Positions 8,025 to 16,651 of a stretch of 64,000 bases of DNA are shown here, piece after piece. Each line of letters opens with the position of its first letter. Position 1 is the stretch's first letter. This stretch comes from Bradyrhizobium australiense (GTDB lineage Bacteria > Pseudomonadota > Alphaproteobacteria > Rhizobiales > Xanthobacteraceae), in contig NZ_JAAVLX010000008.1 in assembly GCF_013114825.1 (NCBI RefSeq), forward strand, positions 295,728 through 359,727. Reading direction: 5' to 3'. Both the position numbers and the translations under genes were made by a program. The notes beneath the pieces are model-generated. The model had not been told where the DNA came from. It did not search any database and saw only the letters and a list, made by a program, of their open reading frames with translations.

Positions 8025-8594
8025 CTACAACAATCCCATATCCAGCATGCCCGGCAGTTGGGCGAGCGGCAGTGCGGCGGCGCCGACCAGGGTGGCGACC
8101 AGCGCCGCAAGGCGATGGTTGCTGTGGCGCTTGCCGCGCATCTGGCCGGCGATCCATTCCAGCACCTTGCTGTCGATGTAGGCGGCCTTCACCGGCGCCC
8201 AGCTCTCGATCGGCGTATCCGGCGACAGCGCCACCGTGCGCGGCGGCACAGGCAGGCCGGACTCAGAGGCTGCGTGGTGGGCGACCGCCTTGGCCAGCAA
8301 ATCGTCGAAACGGCCGTCGTCGGTGCGTTCCGCAGCGGCATCGCTGATTTCGAACAATGCTTCGATTTCGGCGCGGCTCACCGGCTCATGCTCGACAGCG
8401 CTCACGGTGAGAATGCGCGCGCACCAGGCGGCGTCATCGGCATCGAGCGCGCGGGAGAAATGGATACGGCCCTTGGTGGTGGGGCCCTCGCCGGTGATTA
8501 CGCCGTCGCGCACAATTGTGAGTGCATGAGCGGCGGTCTTGCGGCAGGATGGTTGAAGGGATGTTTCAGCAGGCACGGCATTCGGGGCAGGCAT
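8025..8594 (-). CDS. Hypothetical protein with one C-terminal membrane segment
   Basis: A 189-residue protein with a soluble N-terminal region (about 1-155) and one membrane helix near the C-terminus (LAALVATLVGAAALPLA), so it is predicted to be tail-anchored with the bulk in the cytoplasm. The helical segment RAEIEALFEISDAAAERTDDGRFDDLL is followed by AVAHHA. I know no function. An ATG at 8615 is also possible; 8594 is chosen because GAGAAG precedes it. A strong terminator follows the stop. No obvious operon partner. Confidence 0.65.
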   Translation of the reverse strand: MPAPNAVPAETSLQPSCRKTAAHALTIVRDGVITGEGPTTKGRIHFSRALDADDAAWCARILTVSAVEHEPVSRAEIEALFEISDAAAERTDDGRFDDLLAKAVAHHAASESGLPVPPRTVALSPDTPIESWAPVKAAYIDSKVLEWIAGQMRGKRHSNHRLAALVATLVGAAALPLAQLPGMLDMGLL

Positions 8595-8615
8595 AGTTGC
8601 ACTTCTCAATTTCAA

Positions 8616-9057
8616 TTCCAGTCCAGCATTTCCATGCGGGGCATGAACGACCGGTTAACGATTCGAAACCCGCATTCCGAGATTTTTACATGGTTGCCAA
8701 TTGGTCGCTGTGAGGTCGGTCACGGTTCAGACAAATGCACTCCCCGGTGCAAAACGGCCCGGCGTGATGCGGGCCATAAAAGGCAATATCGGGGCAGCGG
8801 CGGCAAAAAAGTGGAACGGCTATGAAAAGACCGCGATCAAACAAGAGGATGGGTCGCAAACCTACTTTCTCGCGCCGAATGCAGGAGAGGACGGATTCTT
8901 TCCGTGGCAGAGGCGCGGATCAAAAGAAGATGTTAGGAGTTCCGGGGTTGCGTAGAAGGATCTCACCTTTTGCGCTAACCGGTTCACTTAACTGCTTCAG
9001 ACTCGTATAATATCAAAGACAAATTCCCCTGTAACTTGAATAACATGAGGTAAAACC
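8616..9057. other. Intergenic region upstream of the peroxiredoxin gene
   Basis: About 440 bases. Short open frames (for example 8701-8955) have no ribosome site or recognisable motif. The final part must hold the peroxiredoxin promoter; GAGGTAAAACC just before 9058 is its ribosome site. Nothing else is visible. Confidence 0.45.
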
Positions 9058-9717
9058 ATGGCACTCCAGATTGGCACAACCGCCCCCGATTTCGAAGCTG
9101 AGACCACGGAAGGAAAAATCAAATTCCACGACTGGATCGGCAATAGCTGGGCGCTTTTGTTCTCGCACCCGAAGGATTTCACGCCGGTTTGCACCACCGA
9201 ACTCGGCGCTCTCGCGAAGTTGAAGCCGGAATTCGACAAGCGCGGCGTCAAGCTGATGGGCTTGAGCGTCGATCCCGTCGACCGGCATTCGAAATGGTCC
9301 GAGGACATCAAGGAGACGCAGGGCGCGGCGCCGAATTATCCGATGATCGGCGACACCGATTTCAACGTTTCCAAGCTCTACGACATGCTGCCGGCTTCAA
9401 CGTCGGGCGATCCGCTCGCGCGCACGCCCGCCGACAACCAGACCGTCCGCAACGTGTTCGTCATCGGACCGGACAAGAAGATCAAGCTGGTGCTGGTCTA
9501 TCCGATGACCACGGGCCGCAATTTCCAGGAAATCCTGCGCGCGATCGATTCCCTGCAGATGACGGCCAAGCATCGCGTCGCCACTCCGGCCGACTGGAAA
9601 CAGGGCGAGGACGTCATCATCGCGGGCTCGGTGTCCGACGACGAGGCGAAGACGATCTATCCGGCCGGCTGGAAGGCGCCGAAGCCGTATATCCGGATCG
9701 TGCCCCAGCCGAAGTGA
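9058..9717 (+). CDS. 1-Cys peroxiredoxin (Prx6 type)
   Basis: A 219-residue thiol peroxidase that should reduce hydrogen peroxide and organic hydroperoxides. The catalytic motif DFTPVCTTELG has the peroxidatic Cys at residue 45, and no other cysteine exists in the protein, which defines it as 1-Cys. The long C-terminal region (about 160-219, with DWKQGEDVIIAGSVSDDEA) is the Prx6-type dimerisation arm. The length matches the family (about 215-225). A GAGGT site precedes the ATG. It is monocistronic and converges with the chemoreceptor gene; palindromic repeats lie between. The electron donor is not indicated nearby. Confidence 0.95.
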   Translation: MALQIGTTAPDFEAETTEGKIKFHDWIGNSWALLFSHPKDFTPVCTTELGALAKLKPEFDKRGVKLMGLSVDPVDRHSKWSEDIKETQGAAPNYPMIGDTDFNVSKLYDMLPASTSGDPLARTPADNQTVRNVFVIGPDKKIKLVLVYPMTTGRNFQEILRAIDSLQMTAKHRVATPADWKQGEDVIIAGSVSDDEAKTIYPAGWKAPKPYIRIVPQPK

Positions 9718-9727
9718 CCGCGCAGCG

Positions 9728-9825
9728 GTCATCCCGGGTACGCAAGCACCAGACCCGGGATCTCGAGATTCTCTGGTGCGCAATTGCGCACCAGAGTTCG
9801 GTGCTACGCACCACCCCGGAATAAC
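9728..9825. repeat. Intergenic palindromic repeat, GTCATTCCGGG family
   Basis: Begins GTCATCCCGGG and ends CCCCGGAATAAC, with internal inverted arms around GGTGCGCAATTGCGCACC. It is a diverged relative of the cleaner copies at 29359-29440 and 30349-30422, and lies between convergent genes. Confidence 0.7.
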
Positions 9826-9850
9826 GAGCTAAATTCGGCAATAGATCGTA

Positions 9851-9886
9851 TGGTGGGCAAGGCGCAGTTGCGCCGCGCCTACCATA
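9851..9886. repeat. Short copy of the GGTGGGC/GCCCACC repeat family
   Basis: TGGTGGGCAAGGCGCAGTTG followed by CGCCGCGCCTACCA forms an imperfect hairpin and resembles one arm of the larger repeats at 34398, 47776 and 49198. Confidence 0.55.
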
Positions 9887-9924
9887 AAGAGTGAGGCAAG
9901 TAGTTCGCCGCCGTGACGCCCCGA

Positions 9925-11661
9925 TCAGGCCGCGCGGACGCGATCGAGAAATTTTTCGACCTCCGCCTTCAGGTGCAGGCTTTCGCTCGACAGATTCTGT
10001 GCGGAGGCAAACATCCGGCTCGACGTCTCGCCGGTCTCGTCGGCGCCCTGCGCCGCGTTGCGGATATTCGCGGCAACATCGGCCGTGCCGCTCGCCGCTG
10101 CTCGCACGCTCTGCGCGATGTTCTGGGTCGCACCGCGCTGCTGCTCGACCGCTGCCGAGATCGAGGTGGCGATATCGCTGATGCGTTCGATGGTCTGGCC
10201 GATCGCCTTGATCGCGCTGACCGACTCTTCGGTCGCAAGCTGCATGCTGCCGATCTGGCTGGAGATCTCCTCGGTCGCCTTCGCGGTCTGGCCGGCGAGG
10301 CTCTTGACCTCCTGCGCCACCACGGCAAAGCCGCGGCCGGCGTCGCCTGCCCGCGCCGCCTCGATGGTGGCGTTAAGCGCCAGCAGATTGGTCTGCTCGG
10401 CAATCGAGGTGATCAGCTTCACCACATCGCCGATTCGGGCGCCGGCTTCCGACAATTCGTTGATGCGCTGGTCGGTGGCGGCAGCCTGCTTGACGGCGTC
10501 GGCCGCGATGCCGTTCGATTCCTGTACCCGGCGGGTGATTTCGGCGATCGAGCTGGAGAGCTCGTCGGACGCGGCCGCCGCGGTACGGACATGCTCCGAG
10601 GCGGTTTCGGAAGCGCCGGCCGACTTGCCGGACAGGCTTGCGGTGGTCCGTGCGGCATCGGTGAGTTGCCGCGCGACGCGCTCGAACTCGCTGGATGAAT
10701 TCAGCACCTTGTCGAGGATGCCGCCAACGCTGGCCTGGAACTCGTCGACGAAGCCGCGCAGTTCGGACTTGCGCTGCTCGGCCGCGGCAGCGGCCGCCGC
10801 GGTCTGCTCGTCGCGAAGTCGCCGGCGCTCGACCGAGTTGTTCTTGAAGACTGCGAGGGTACGCGCAATCTCGCCGATCTCGTCCATCCGCTCCTCGCAG
10901 TCGATCTCGACGTCGGCCCTGCCGTTGGCGATTGCGGTGAGCGAGGCCGTGACCGACGTCAGCGGCTTGGTTACCCGACGCACGATCAGCATGGTCAGCA
11001 TCATCACCAGGAGCGCTGCGACACCCGCTGCGATGGCCATGTTCTGAATGGCATGCGATAGCATGCTCTCGTAGTGAGCCATGGGAATGCCCACATACAG
11101 CAGCCCGATCACCTTGCCGGCCGGATTCACGATCGGGTAGTAGGCCGTCATGAACGTCTTGCCGAACAGCGTCGCCGGGCCACGGTAGGCCTCGCCGCGG
11201 CGCACCACCGCCTGCCCGGGATGGTCGGCCGCGAGTTGGGTGCCGACGGCGCGGTCGCCGTTCTCCTTCTTCACATTGGTAGTGCGGCGGACGAACTGGT
11301 TGCTGGCGTCGTCATAGACGAAAAGCGTCGCGTTGCCGCCGGCATAGCCCACTGCGCGATCGACGATCGCGTGGTCCTTGAACTCGGGCATCTTCGGAAT
11401 TTCGGCCCGGGCGACCACCCCGTCCTTAATGGTGATTTTGGCGTCGCTGTAAGTCTCGGCAAACGCCAGGCCCAGCGTACGCAGGTTGACCTCGATGTCG
11501 CGCAGCGCCCGGTCGCCGAATTCGGAGGTCAGCGACCAATGGGCTGCGCCCACCATCAGCGCGGTATTCACCGCGATCAGAAGGATCGCAGAGATGACGG
11601 CCTTTGTACCGAGGCGCAGCTTGAGCGCCGGCAGGAACCTTCCAATGGATTGCGTGGCCAT
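9925..11661 (-). CDS. Methyl-accepting chemotaxis protein with single Cache domain
   Basis: A 578-residue transmembrane receptor. A first membrane helix lies at about 18-40, then a periplasmic sensor of about 160 residues of the single-Cache type (FKDHAIVDRAVGYAGGNATLFV, FMTAYYPIVNPAGKVIGLLYVG), a second membrane helix at about 195-220, HAMP (VRRVTKPLTSVTASLTAIANG), and the cytoplasmic signalling hairpin with the tip LITSIAEQTNLLALNATIEAARAG. It should signal to CheA/CheW. No che genes are nearby, so this is an orphan receptor. The start at 11661 is preferred over 11727 because GGGGGATTT precedes it. The ligand is unknown; Cache domains often bind small organic acids. Confidence 0.93.
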   Translation of the reverse strand: MATQSIGRFLPALKLRLGTKAVISAILLIAVNTALMVGAAHWSLTSEFGDRALRDIEVNLRTLGLAFAETYSDAKITIKDGVVARAEIPKMPEFKDHAIVDRAVGYAGGNATLFVYDDASNQFVRRTTNVKKENGDRAVGTQLAADHPGQAVVRRGEAYRGPATLFGKTFMTAYYPIVNPAGKVIGLLYVGIPMAHYESMLSHAIQNMAIAAGVAALLVMMLTMLIVRRVTKPLTSVTASLTAIANGRADVEIDCEERMDEIGEIARTLAVFKNNSVERRRLRDEQTAAAAAAAEQRKSELRGFVDEFQASVGGILDKVLNSSSEFERVARQLTDAARTTASLSGKSAGASETASEHVRTAAAASDELSSSIAEITRRVQESNGIAADAVKQAAATDQRINELSEAGARIGDVVKLITSIAEQTNLLALNATIEAARAGDAGRGFAVVAQEVKSLAGQTAKATEEISSQIGSMQLATEESVSAIKAIGQTIERISDIATSISAAVEQQRGATQNIAQSVRAAASGTADVAANIRNAAQGADETGETSSRMFASAQNLSSESLHLKAEVEKFLDRVRAA

Positions 11662-11792
11662 AACGAGAAATCCCCCAAAATCGGGCCCAATCTGACCCGT
11701 TTTGCTTACGATCGCCTTAATGGCCACAACCCAGGCAAAATATTGATAAGCCTCACGAAATTTATACGTGCAAGAGAGCCGAACGCTCTACT

Positions 11793-12668
11793 TCAAACTG
11801 AGCGGCGGTTGACCACCAGCACCGCTGCGGCGCAGGCGGCTATGCCCGCGAGCGAGACCACGTCCAGGCGCTCGCCGAACAGCACGTAGGCCATCAGCGA
11901 CGTCACCGCCGGGACCAGATAGAACAGGCTGGCTACCGACGTCGCGGCCGAGCGTCGGATCAGCCAATAGAGCAGCCCGATCGATCCGATCGACAGGACG
12001 ACCGCAAGCCAGGCCAGCGCCAGGATGAACTCGGTAGTCCAATGCACCTCGTTGGTCTCGAACAGCCACGCGCCGAGCCCAAAGAATATCGTCACCGCGA
12101 CGTATTGCATGAGATTGCCGGAGCGCCAGTCGATGGCGCTGCAGTAGCGCCGCTGGTACAGCGTGCCGAGCGTGATGCTTACCAGCGAGATGGCCGAGGC
12201 GAGCCATCCCCATCCCGCCTCGCCGCTCATCGGCCTGTCGTGCAGGATCAGGACGACGCCGGCGAGCCCGAGCAGCAATCCGCTCCATTGCAGCAGCGTG
12301 ACGCGCTCGCCGAGCCAGCGGCTTGCAATCGTCGAGGTGAGGATCGGCTGCAAGCCCGGAATCAAGGCCGAGAGCCCAGCCGGAATCGAATGCGCGATCG
12401 CGATCGCCGTGCCGCCGAGATAGATGCCGTGCACGAGAATACCGGCTATGGCGCTGTGCGCGATGCCGATGCGATCCGGCCAGCGCGGCCGCGCGACCGC
12501 GACGATGATCGCCATCAGTCCCACCACGCACGCCATGCGGATTGCGAGATAGGTCAGCGGTTCGGCGCTGTTCAGCACATATTTGGTGCCGATGAAGCCC
12601 GTGCTCCAGAGCACGACGAAGATCGCCGGCGCCGCGCGCGCGGCAGTCGTTTCGAAATCGCCCATCAT
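11793..12668 (-). CDS. EamA/DMT superfamily transporter
   Basis: About 291 residues with ten hydrophobic helices in two EamA repeats (RhaT/YdcZ class of drug/metabolite transporters). The first half includes FVVLWSTGFIGTKYVL and PLTYLAIRMACVVGLMAII; the second starts near ASAISLVSITLGTLYQRRY. Members export amino acids, purines or other metabolites; the substrate cannot be read from the sequence. Start codons at 12668 and 12665 are both plausible, with AGGGGCAGG upstream. It stands alone, divergent from the region with twin TCACATATCGAA boxes, and converges on nothing obvious. Confidence 0.9.
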   Translation of the reverse strand: MMGDFETTAARAAPAIFVVLWSTGFIGTKYVLNSAEPLTYLAIRMACVVGLMAIIVAVARPRWPDRIGIAHSAIAGILVHGIYLGGTAIAIAHSIPAGLSALIPGLQPILTSTIASRWLGERVTLLQWSGLLLGLAGVVLILHDRPMSGEAGWGWLASAISLVSITLGTLYQRRYCSAIDWRSGNLMQYVAVTIFFGLGAWLFETNEVHWTTEFILALAWLAVVLSIGSIGLLYWLIRRSAATSVASLFYLVPAVTSLMAYVLFGERLDVVSLAGIAACAAAVLVVNRRSV

Positions 12669-13007
12669 TTGCCTGCCCCTGTTTGCCCGATTCACATGTT
12701 ATCCGACAAGAACCGATCGCGCCGGGCCACCGGCACGATTTCACATATCGAAGCCTCACATATCGAAAATCTGGAACGAGGAATCTCATGAATATTCGCG
12801 CGTCGATGCGCGCCGCGCCGGGCCTTTGGACTTCGACTGCGGTGGACGCGGAATTCTTGCCGAATCACCGTTGATGAAATTCGCAACCGTCGAAAGCGCG
12901 GAAGGCCAAAGCCTGTTAGCTGGTGAAACCAATCGGAAAGAACGCAATCGACCCCGGAGGGTTCGGAACCGGATGAAGTTGCGCGATCGACGCTCTGGGA
13001 TCAAGCG
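12669..13007. other. Divergent regulatory region with twin 12-base repeats and short open frame
   Basis: About 340 bases. TCACATATCGAA occurs twice, at 12741-12752 and 12756-12767, spaced 15 bases start to start. A 28-codon frame starts at 12788 behind CGAGGAATCTC and stops at 12874; its product (MNIRASMRAAPGLWTSTA then DAEFLPNHR) looks like the beginning of a broken gene. Nothing else is supported. Confidence 0.5.
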
Positions 13008-14253
13008 ATGGCGGCGGGACGGCGGCTGCAACTGGTGTTGTTGGCGCTCGCCGCATTCCTGCTGATGACCACCCTCGCCGGCGCCGCGGGCGAGAAATCA
13101 GCCCGCCCGTCCGAATTCCTGTTGCTCGCCCAGATCGCGCTCCTGATAGCGGTAGGCCGCGGGCTCGGCGAACTGATGCAACGGATCGGCCAGCCGTCAG
13201 TCATGGGGGATTTGTTGGGCGGGCAATTGCTCGGCCCTTCCCTGTTCGGATGGCTCTGGCCCGCCGCGCACACCGCGCTCTTTGCACCCTCGCCCGAACA
13301 AAAGGCGCTGATCGAGGGACATCGCGCAGTTCGGCATCCTGACCGGCATGGAAACGGACCTCAATCTTGTCCGCAGGATCGGCCGTGGCGGCGCTCTTGG
13401 CGGCCTTACCCGAAGGGAATCCTACGCGCTCGCAAGCGGCATGAATGCGCGCGGCTCAACCGAAGTCATCATTGCGATCATTGGTCTTTCCATTAGGTGT
13501 CCTCAGCCAAAATCTGTTCTCTATGATCGTGACGATGGCAATCCTCACGACGATGGCAATGCCGCCTATGCTTCGTGCCGCGCTTTCCCGCCTACCGTTC
13601 GGAGATGACGAGAAAGCGCGGCTTGAGCGCGAGGAGTTCGAGCAAAGCGGCTTTGTCGCAAATCTCGAGCGCCTGCTGCTCGCCGTGGACGGCAATGCGA
13701 AATTCGCCTCTCATGTCGCTGGCCTGCTCGCAGGAGCACGTGGACTGCCAATCTCCGTTCTCCACGTGAGCGCCCGTACGAAACAGCAGGAGAGAAAGCG
13801 CGAAGATGAAGAAAGCCACGAGTCCGTCGTCAGGAAAGCCGGTCCCGGTTTCCGGAAGCGCCGTATCCCGACGAGGCACGGAAGTGGCAGTCGCATTGGC
13901 GCGCCTAAGCAGCCATCCACTGAAGGTCGTTTACGTTTCTACAACCCGCGAGAAAGGCGCGCGACGCAAGCGCGCCAGCATGTCTCTCGCCAACGAGGAA
14001 AGCATCTTGAAGGAAGCCGCGGCGGCAGCCAGCCGTTATGATGTGGATGTGAGCACAAGCTTGCGTGCAAATGCGGCCCCTGAAGAAGCTATCCTTCAGG
14101 AAATCGAGACGAGCGGAGCCGACCCCGCAGTATTGGGTGTCGACCGGATCCAGGGAGAGCACTGAACTTTGGCATCATCGTGCCGCGGTCCTCGGCAGAT
14201 CCAAGGTGTCGGTGTTGCCGGTCGCGGACGGAGAATCCAACCGGAAAGATTGA
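13008..14253 (+). pseudogene. Decayed Kef/Nha-type cation:proton antiporter with C-terminal UspA domain
   Basis: Pieces of one gene are spread over three frames. 13008 to about 13318 gives a signal-like N-terminus and the first antiporter helices (IALLIAVGRGLGELMQRIGQ, PSVMGDLLGGQLLGPSLFG). The next frame gives GILTGMETDLNLVRRIGR, then jumps directly to TRRESYALASGMNARGSTEV, so most of the membrane core, about 250 residues by comparison with CPA2 antiporters, is deleted. The next frame gives LSQNLFSMIVTMAILTTMAM and the start of a UspA domain, continued near 13806 (PLKVVYVSTT ... AVLGVDRIQG) and ending at 14253 with LGRSKVSVLPVADG. At least four frame changes plus the deletion make it inactive. 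Confidence 0.85.
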
Positions 14254-14276
14254 CGGAAGACAGAACCCGCTTGGTC

Positions 14277-14723
14277 TTACCACTCTTCCGGGCAGGGATC
14301 GACGATCTTCCAGAGCTCGCGGCCGTTCCTGATCTTCTTCATCTCGGTGGTGAGCCCGCCATTTCTGCGGATCCAGTCCTTCACCGTATCAGGATAATAG
14401 GACATCAGATCCGACGTCCCCTCCGCACTTGTGACCTTGATGCCGAAGGTAAAGGCCTTGTCGTAATAGGCCTGGTGGAAGCCGAGGCTTGCCTTCGGCG
14501 TGACGCAGACCTTGTTCATCGGCACGATGCCGAACACCAGCGTGCAGGCCGAGTTGCAGATGCCGTCGATAATGACGCGCTCCTTGCGGTCACGGATGCG
14601 CTTGTACTTGGCCTTGTACTCCTCGACATACCCGCCGTGATCGCGCGTGATATGCAGGTCGGCGCGTGCCGGGCTCGCGACCAGCACCAAGAGGGACAGC
14701 AAGGCAAGAGACGTGATGCGCAT
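14277..14723 (-). CDS. Exported ClpP/crotonase-fold-like hypothetical protein
   Basis: A 148-residue protein with a signal peptide (LALLSLLVLVASPARA). The mature part has VIIDGICNSACTLVFGIVP followed by ASLGFHQAYY. The G-x-C-x-SAC-T pattern and downstream His match the small periplasmic proteins distantly related to the ClpP fold, where the Ser of SAC would be the nucleophile; this assignment is from motif memory, not a search. Length fits those small homologues. It lies downstream of the antiporter remnant on the opposite strand. Substrate unknown; catalysis is not proven. Confidence 0.7.
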   Translation of the reverse strand: MRITSLALLSLLVLVASPARADLHITRDHGGYVEEYKAKYKRIRDRKERVIIDGICNSACTLVFGIVPMNKVCVTPKASLGFHQAYYDKAFTFGIKVTSAEGTSDLMSYYPDTVKDWIRRNGGLTTEMKKIRNGRELWKIVDPCPEEW

Positions 14724-15053
14724 GGGTCGATCGGGAATCGGCTAGCCCTTGTCAGACGGGAATAGGTCGGCCCTTTAAGTCCGGACCGGACAGAACTCTG
14801 GCCGGACTGTGTTGGGAATTCGTTAAGCATCCCTTGAGGCCAAAAATGGGCGCGTTACGGTGCTTTTCCGCAGCTTTTCTGCCCACTTCTCCTAGAATAG
14901 GGAATCGGATCGGCCAAAATGTCAGGAGGTACGGCTTCAGTCGAATCACAGCTTAAGCTTCTATCCTGTTGTTTTGATGCGCTTTCTTCGCACGAACGTC
15001 TGTCCGCTCAGCTCGAATCGCTACCGTTTCAGTGAGACCTTCGGAGAATCGAA
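14724..15053. other. Divergent intergenic region
   Basis: 330 bases between divergent genes. It holds a GTCCGGACCGGAC palindrome at about 14779-14791 with a nearby TGGCCGGAC, which could be an operator, and a possible 38-codon frame described separately. The ribosome site GGAGAATCGAA precedes the gene at 15054. Confidence 0.45.
14919..15035 (+). CDS. Possible 38-residue small protein
   Basis: ATG at 14919, TGA ending at 15035, 18 bases before the next gene. The product (MSGGTASVESQLKLLSCCFD and a helical, polar remainder ending ESLPFQ) has a natural-looking composition, but no strong ribosome site is visible, so it may be chance. Confidence 0.22.
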   Translation: MSGGTASVESQLKLLSCCFDALSSHERLSAQLESLPFQ

Positions 15054-15311
15054 ATGACCAAAGCGAAGTTTTTAGTTGCTGCCGCCCTCGTCTCTACCGC
15101 GGCCTTGGCCCCAAATCTGGCAGACGCCCGCCATAATCGGCACCACCTGCACAATTGGGGCCTGCCCTACCCGATCAGTTTCCTGCACAATTACGGACCC
15201 GGCCTGCAACCAGGCACCTTCGCCTATTACGACGGCCCCTCCACCGTGCTCTGCCGCCAGGGCGCCGCTGCCTATATCGGCCAGGACCGCCGGCGGCATC
15301 CCTGCTACTAG
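15054..15311 (+). CDS. Small secreted protein with C-terminal RRH-Cys motif
   Basis: An 85-residue protein with a signal peptide (FLVAAALVSTAALAPNLADA). The mature part is rich in His, Asn, Gly and Tyr. Its last 20 residues, with a Cys, AAAYIGQDRRRH, and a second Cys, match the ending of the protein at 4243-4593: C-x-x-G-x-x-[FY]-I-G-x-D-x-R-R-H-x-C. The two cysteines may form a disulfide in the periplasm. GGAGAATCGAA sets the start. It ends 48 bases before the tRNA gene. Function unknown. Confidence 0.78.
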   Translation: MTKAKFLVAAALVSTAALAPNLADARHNRHHLHNWGLPYPISFLHNYGPGLQPGTFAYYDGPSTVLCRQGAAAYIGQDRRRHPCY

Positions 15312-15359
15312 CTTCTGCAGCTGGCTCTATCAGGCCAAGTCTGATACGAGCCAGCGCAA

Positions 15360-15436
15360 GCGCTCGTAGCTCAGCTGGATAGAGCATCGGATTTCGATTC
15401 CGAGGGTCGGGAGTTCGAATCTCTCCGAGCGCGCCA
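15360..15436 (+). tRNA. tRNA-Arg (anticodon UCG)
   Basis: A complete cloverleaf: acceptor arms GCGCTCG (15360-15366) and CGAGCGC (15426-15432), D stem GCTC/GAGC, anticodon stem TCGGA/TCCGA around TTTCGAT with anticodon TCG at 15394-15396, a five-base variable loop, T stem GGGAG/CTCTC around TTCGAAT, discriminator G and encoded CCA. It reads CGA arginine codons. A damaged copy of its 3' half lies at 19896-19937. Confidence 0.96.
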
Positions 15437-15526
15437 TTTCGGAATCCGCTATCGCAGCCAAAATCGGCCGTTCTTCGATTGAATCCGTCAAGTTGAGTGC
15501 ACTGTCACCGCAATAACACCGCCGCG

Positions 15527-15811
15527 CTAGTCGGCTGCGTCCTTGGTCGCGGCTTCGAAACTCTTTGTGTCGAAGGCCGGCATACTTTGGACCCGCCCCA
15601 GACCCTGGGTCGCGTACCAGACGGAGAACGCGAGCATCGCCCCCTCATTCGGAGCATCGACGATGTCGACGAAATCGTAGTAGCCCTGCGTGTAGTGGAT
15701 CGACTCGACCTTGATGCCCAGCTTGTCGAGCTTTGCCTTGGCCTTGCCGATCCGCTCCGATTGCTTGCTAGCCCACTCCGGGCTCAGATTACCAAGCAGC
15801 ACATATTTCAT
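15527..15811 (-). CDS. GYD-domain protein
   Basis: A 94-residue single-domain protein of the GYD family: MKYVLLGNLSPEW at the start, KLGIKVESIHYTQGYYDFVDIVDAP in the middle (QGYYD is the family-naming turn), and a C-terminal helical end. GYD proteins form ferredoxin-like alpha/beta barrel-type dimers and have no firmly known reaction. A CACGTGGAGGTGGCC leader with GGAGG precedes the ATG, which sets the start well inside a longer open frame. It is the first protein gene after the tRNA and points toward it. Confidence 0.85.
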   Translation of the reverse strand: MKYVLLGNLSPEWASKQSERIGKAKAKLDKLGIKVESIHYTQGYYDFVDIVDAPNEGAMLAFSVWYATQGLGRVQSMPAFDTKSFEAATKDAAD

Positions 15812-15949
15812 GGCCACCTCCACGTGAGCTTGATCATTTGCGCGAAGGACCACACGATTATACGCCTTCCGGCGACCCGCGCCTATGCCGTTTCGCATCG
15901 CCGGAATGGCGGGGCACGGGTTCCCCGACCCCATCTCGGCCGACGAGCC

Positions 15950-16420
15950 CTATAACCAGCGCCGTACCCGCGCGCGGTAGCGGCGATAGACGTCCCCGAA
16001 CTTGCGCTCGAGATAGGCTTCCTCGCGGGTGATCACACCGTAGTGGATGACAAGCGCGAAGGGCACCAGCGTGATCAACAGCCAGAGACTGTTGAAGACA
16101 ATAGCCAAGCCGATGAGCCCCAGCACCATGCCGAGATAGATCGGGTTGCGCGTGAAGCGGTAGGGCCCAGTCTCCACGATGGTCGTGGTCGGCTGGTTGG
16201 TGGGAACGCTTGAGCCGGCCCTAATCATGGTAGAGATCGCCCACGCGAACAGCGCCAGCGCAAGGGCAAACACTGTCGCGCCGAGCCAGCCTGCAGATAC
16301 CGCGCCAGGCAACAACGGCAAGGGCATGAGCCAGTCGAGCGCGAGCCCGGCAAGCACCGCGAGCGCCCACGCGATCGGCGGCCGGACAATGACGTCGGCG
16401 GTATCTGCCGTGTGGGCCAT
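15950..16420 (-). CDS. Isoprenylcysteine carboxyl methyltransferase / PEMT-like membrane methyltransferase
   Basis: A 156-residue membrane protein with four hydrophobic segments. The C-terminal half has the family signature VETGPYRFTRNPIYLGMVL, then HYGVITREEAYLERKFGDVY and a basic end; the His/Asn-Pro and Glu-Glu residues are those that bind S-adenosylmethionine in ICMT and PEMT-type enzymes. Bacterial members are often called methyltransferase family proteins and may methylate phospholipids or lipid-like carriers. No isoprenyl-Cys substrate is expected here. The start has no strong ribosome site. Confidence 0.85.
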   Translation of the reverse strand: MAHTADTADVIVRPPIAWALAVLAGLALDWLMPLPLLPGAVSAGWLGATVFALALALFAWAISTMIRAGSSVPTNQPTTTIVETGPYRFTRNPIYLGMVLGLIGLAIVFNSLWLLITLVPFALVIHYGVITREEAYLERKFGDVYRRYRARVRRWL

Positions 16421-16651
16421 GGCGGCTGGTAAACCTGCGTTCCCCTTGATGTGGCCAGCCGAAGACTATTTGCAAGCGTAGCGCAACATCGCAGGCACTC
16501 CGAGATCTGCCGGTTGGCGCGCGTGGCGGGCCGCGGCGTCCTGGCGCCGCAGCGAAGCAATAGTGCCCACCTTCACCGACCGCGGCATTCAAGCCGGACC
16601 CGGGGCACGCTCGCGCATAGCCCAGCCTCGAAGGCAAGCGGCATACCGCGA

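Noticed and set aside
8701..9010. Two short forward frames before the peroxiredoxin gene
   Set aside because: No ribosome site, no motif and mutual overlap in different frames.
11788..12789. A 333-codon open frame over the EamA gene on the same strand
   Set aside because: It is a shifted-frame shadow, rich in Arg, His and Ala with no membrane helices; the EamA frame shows ten helices.
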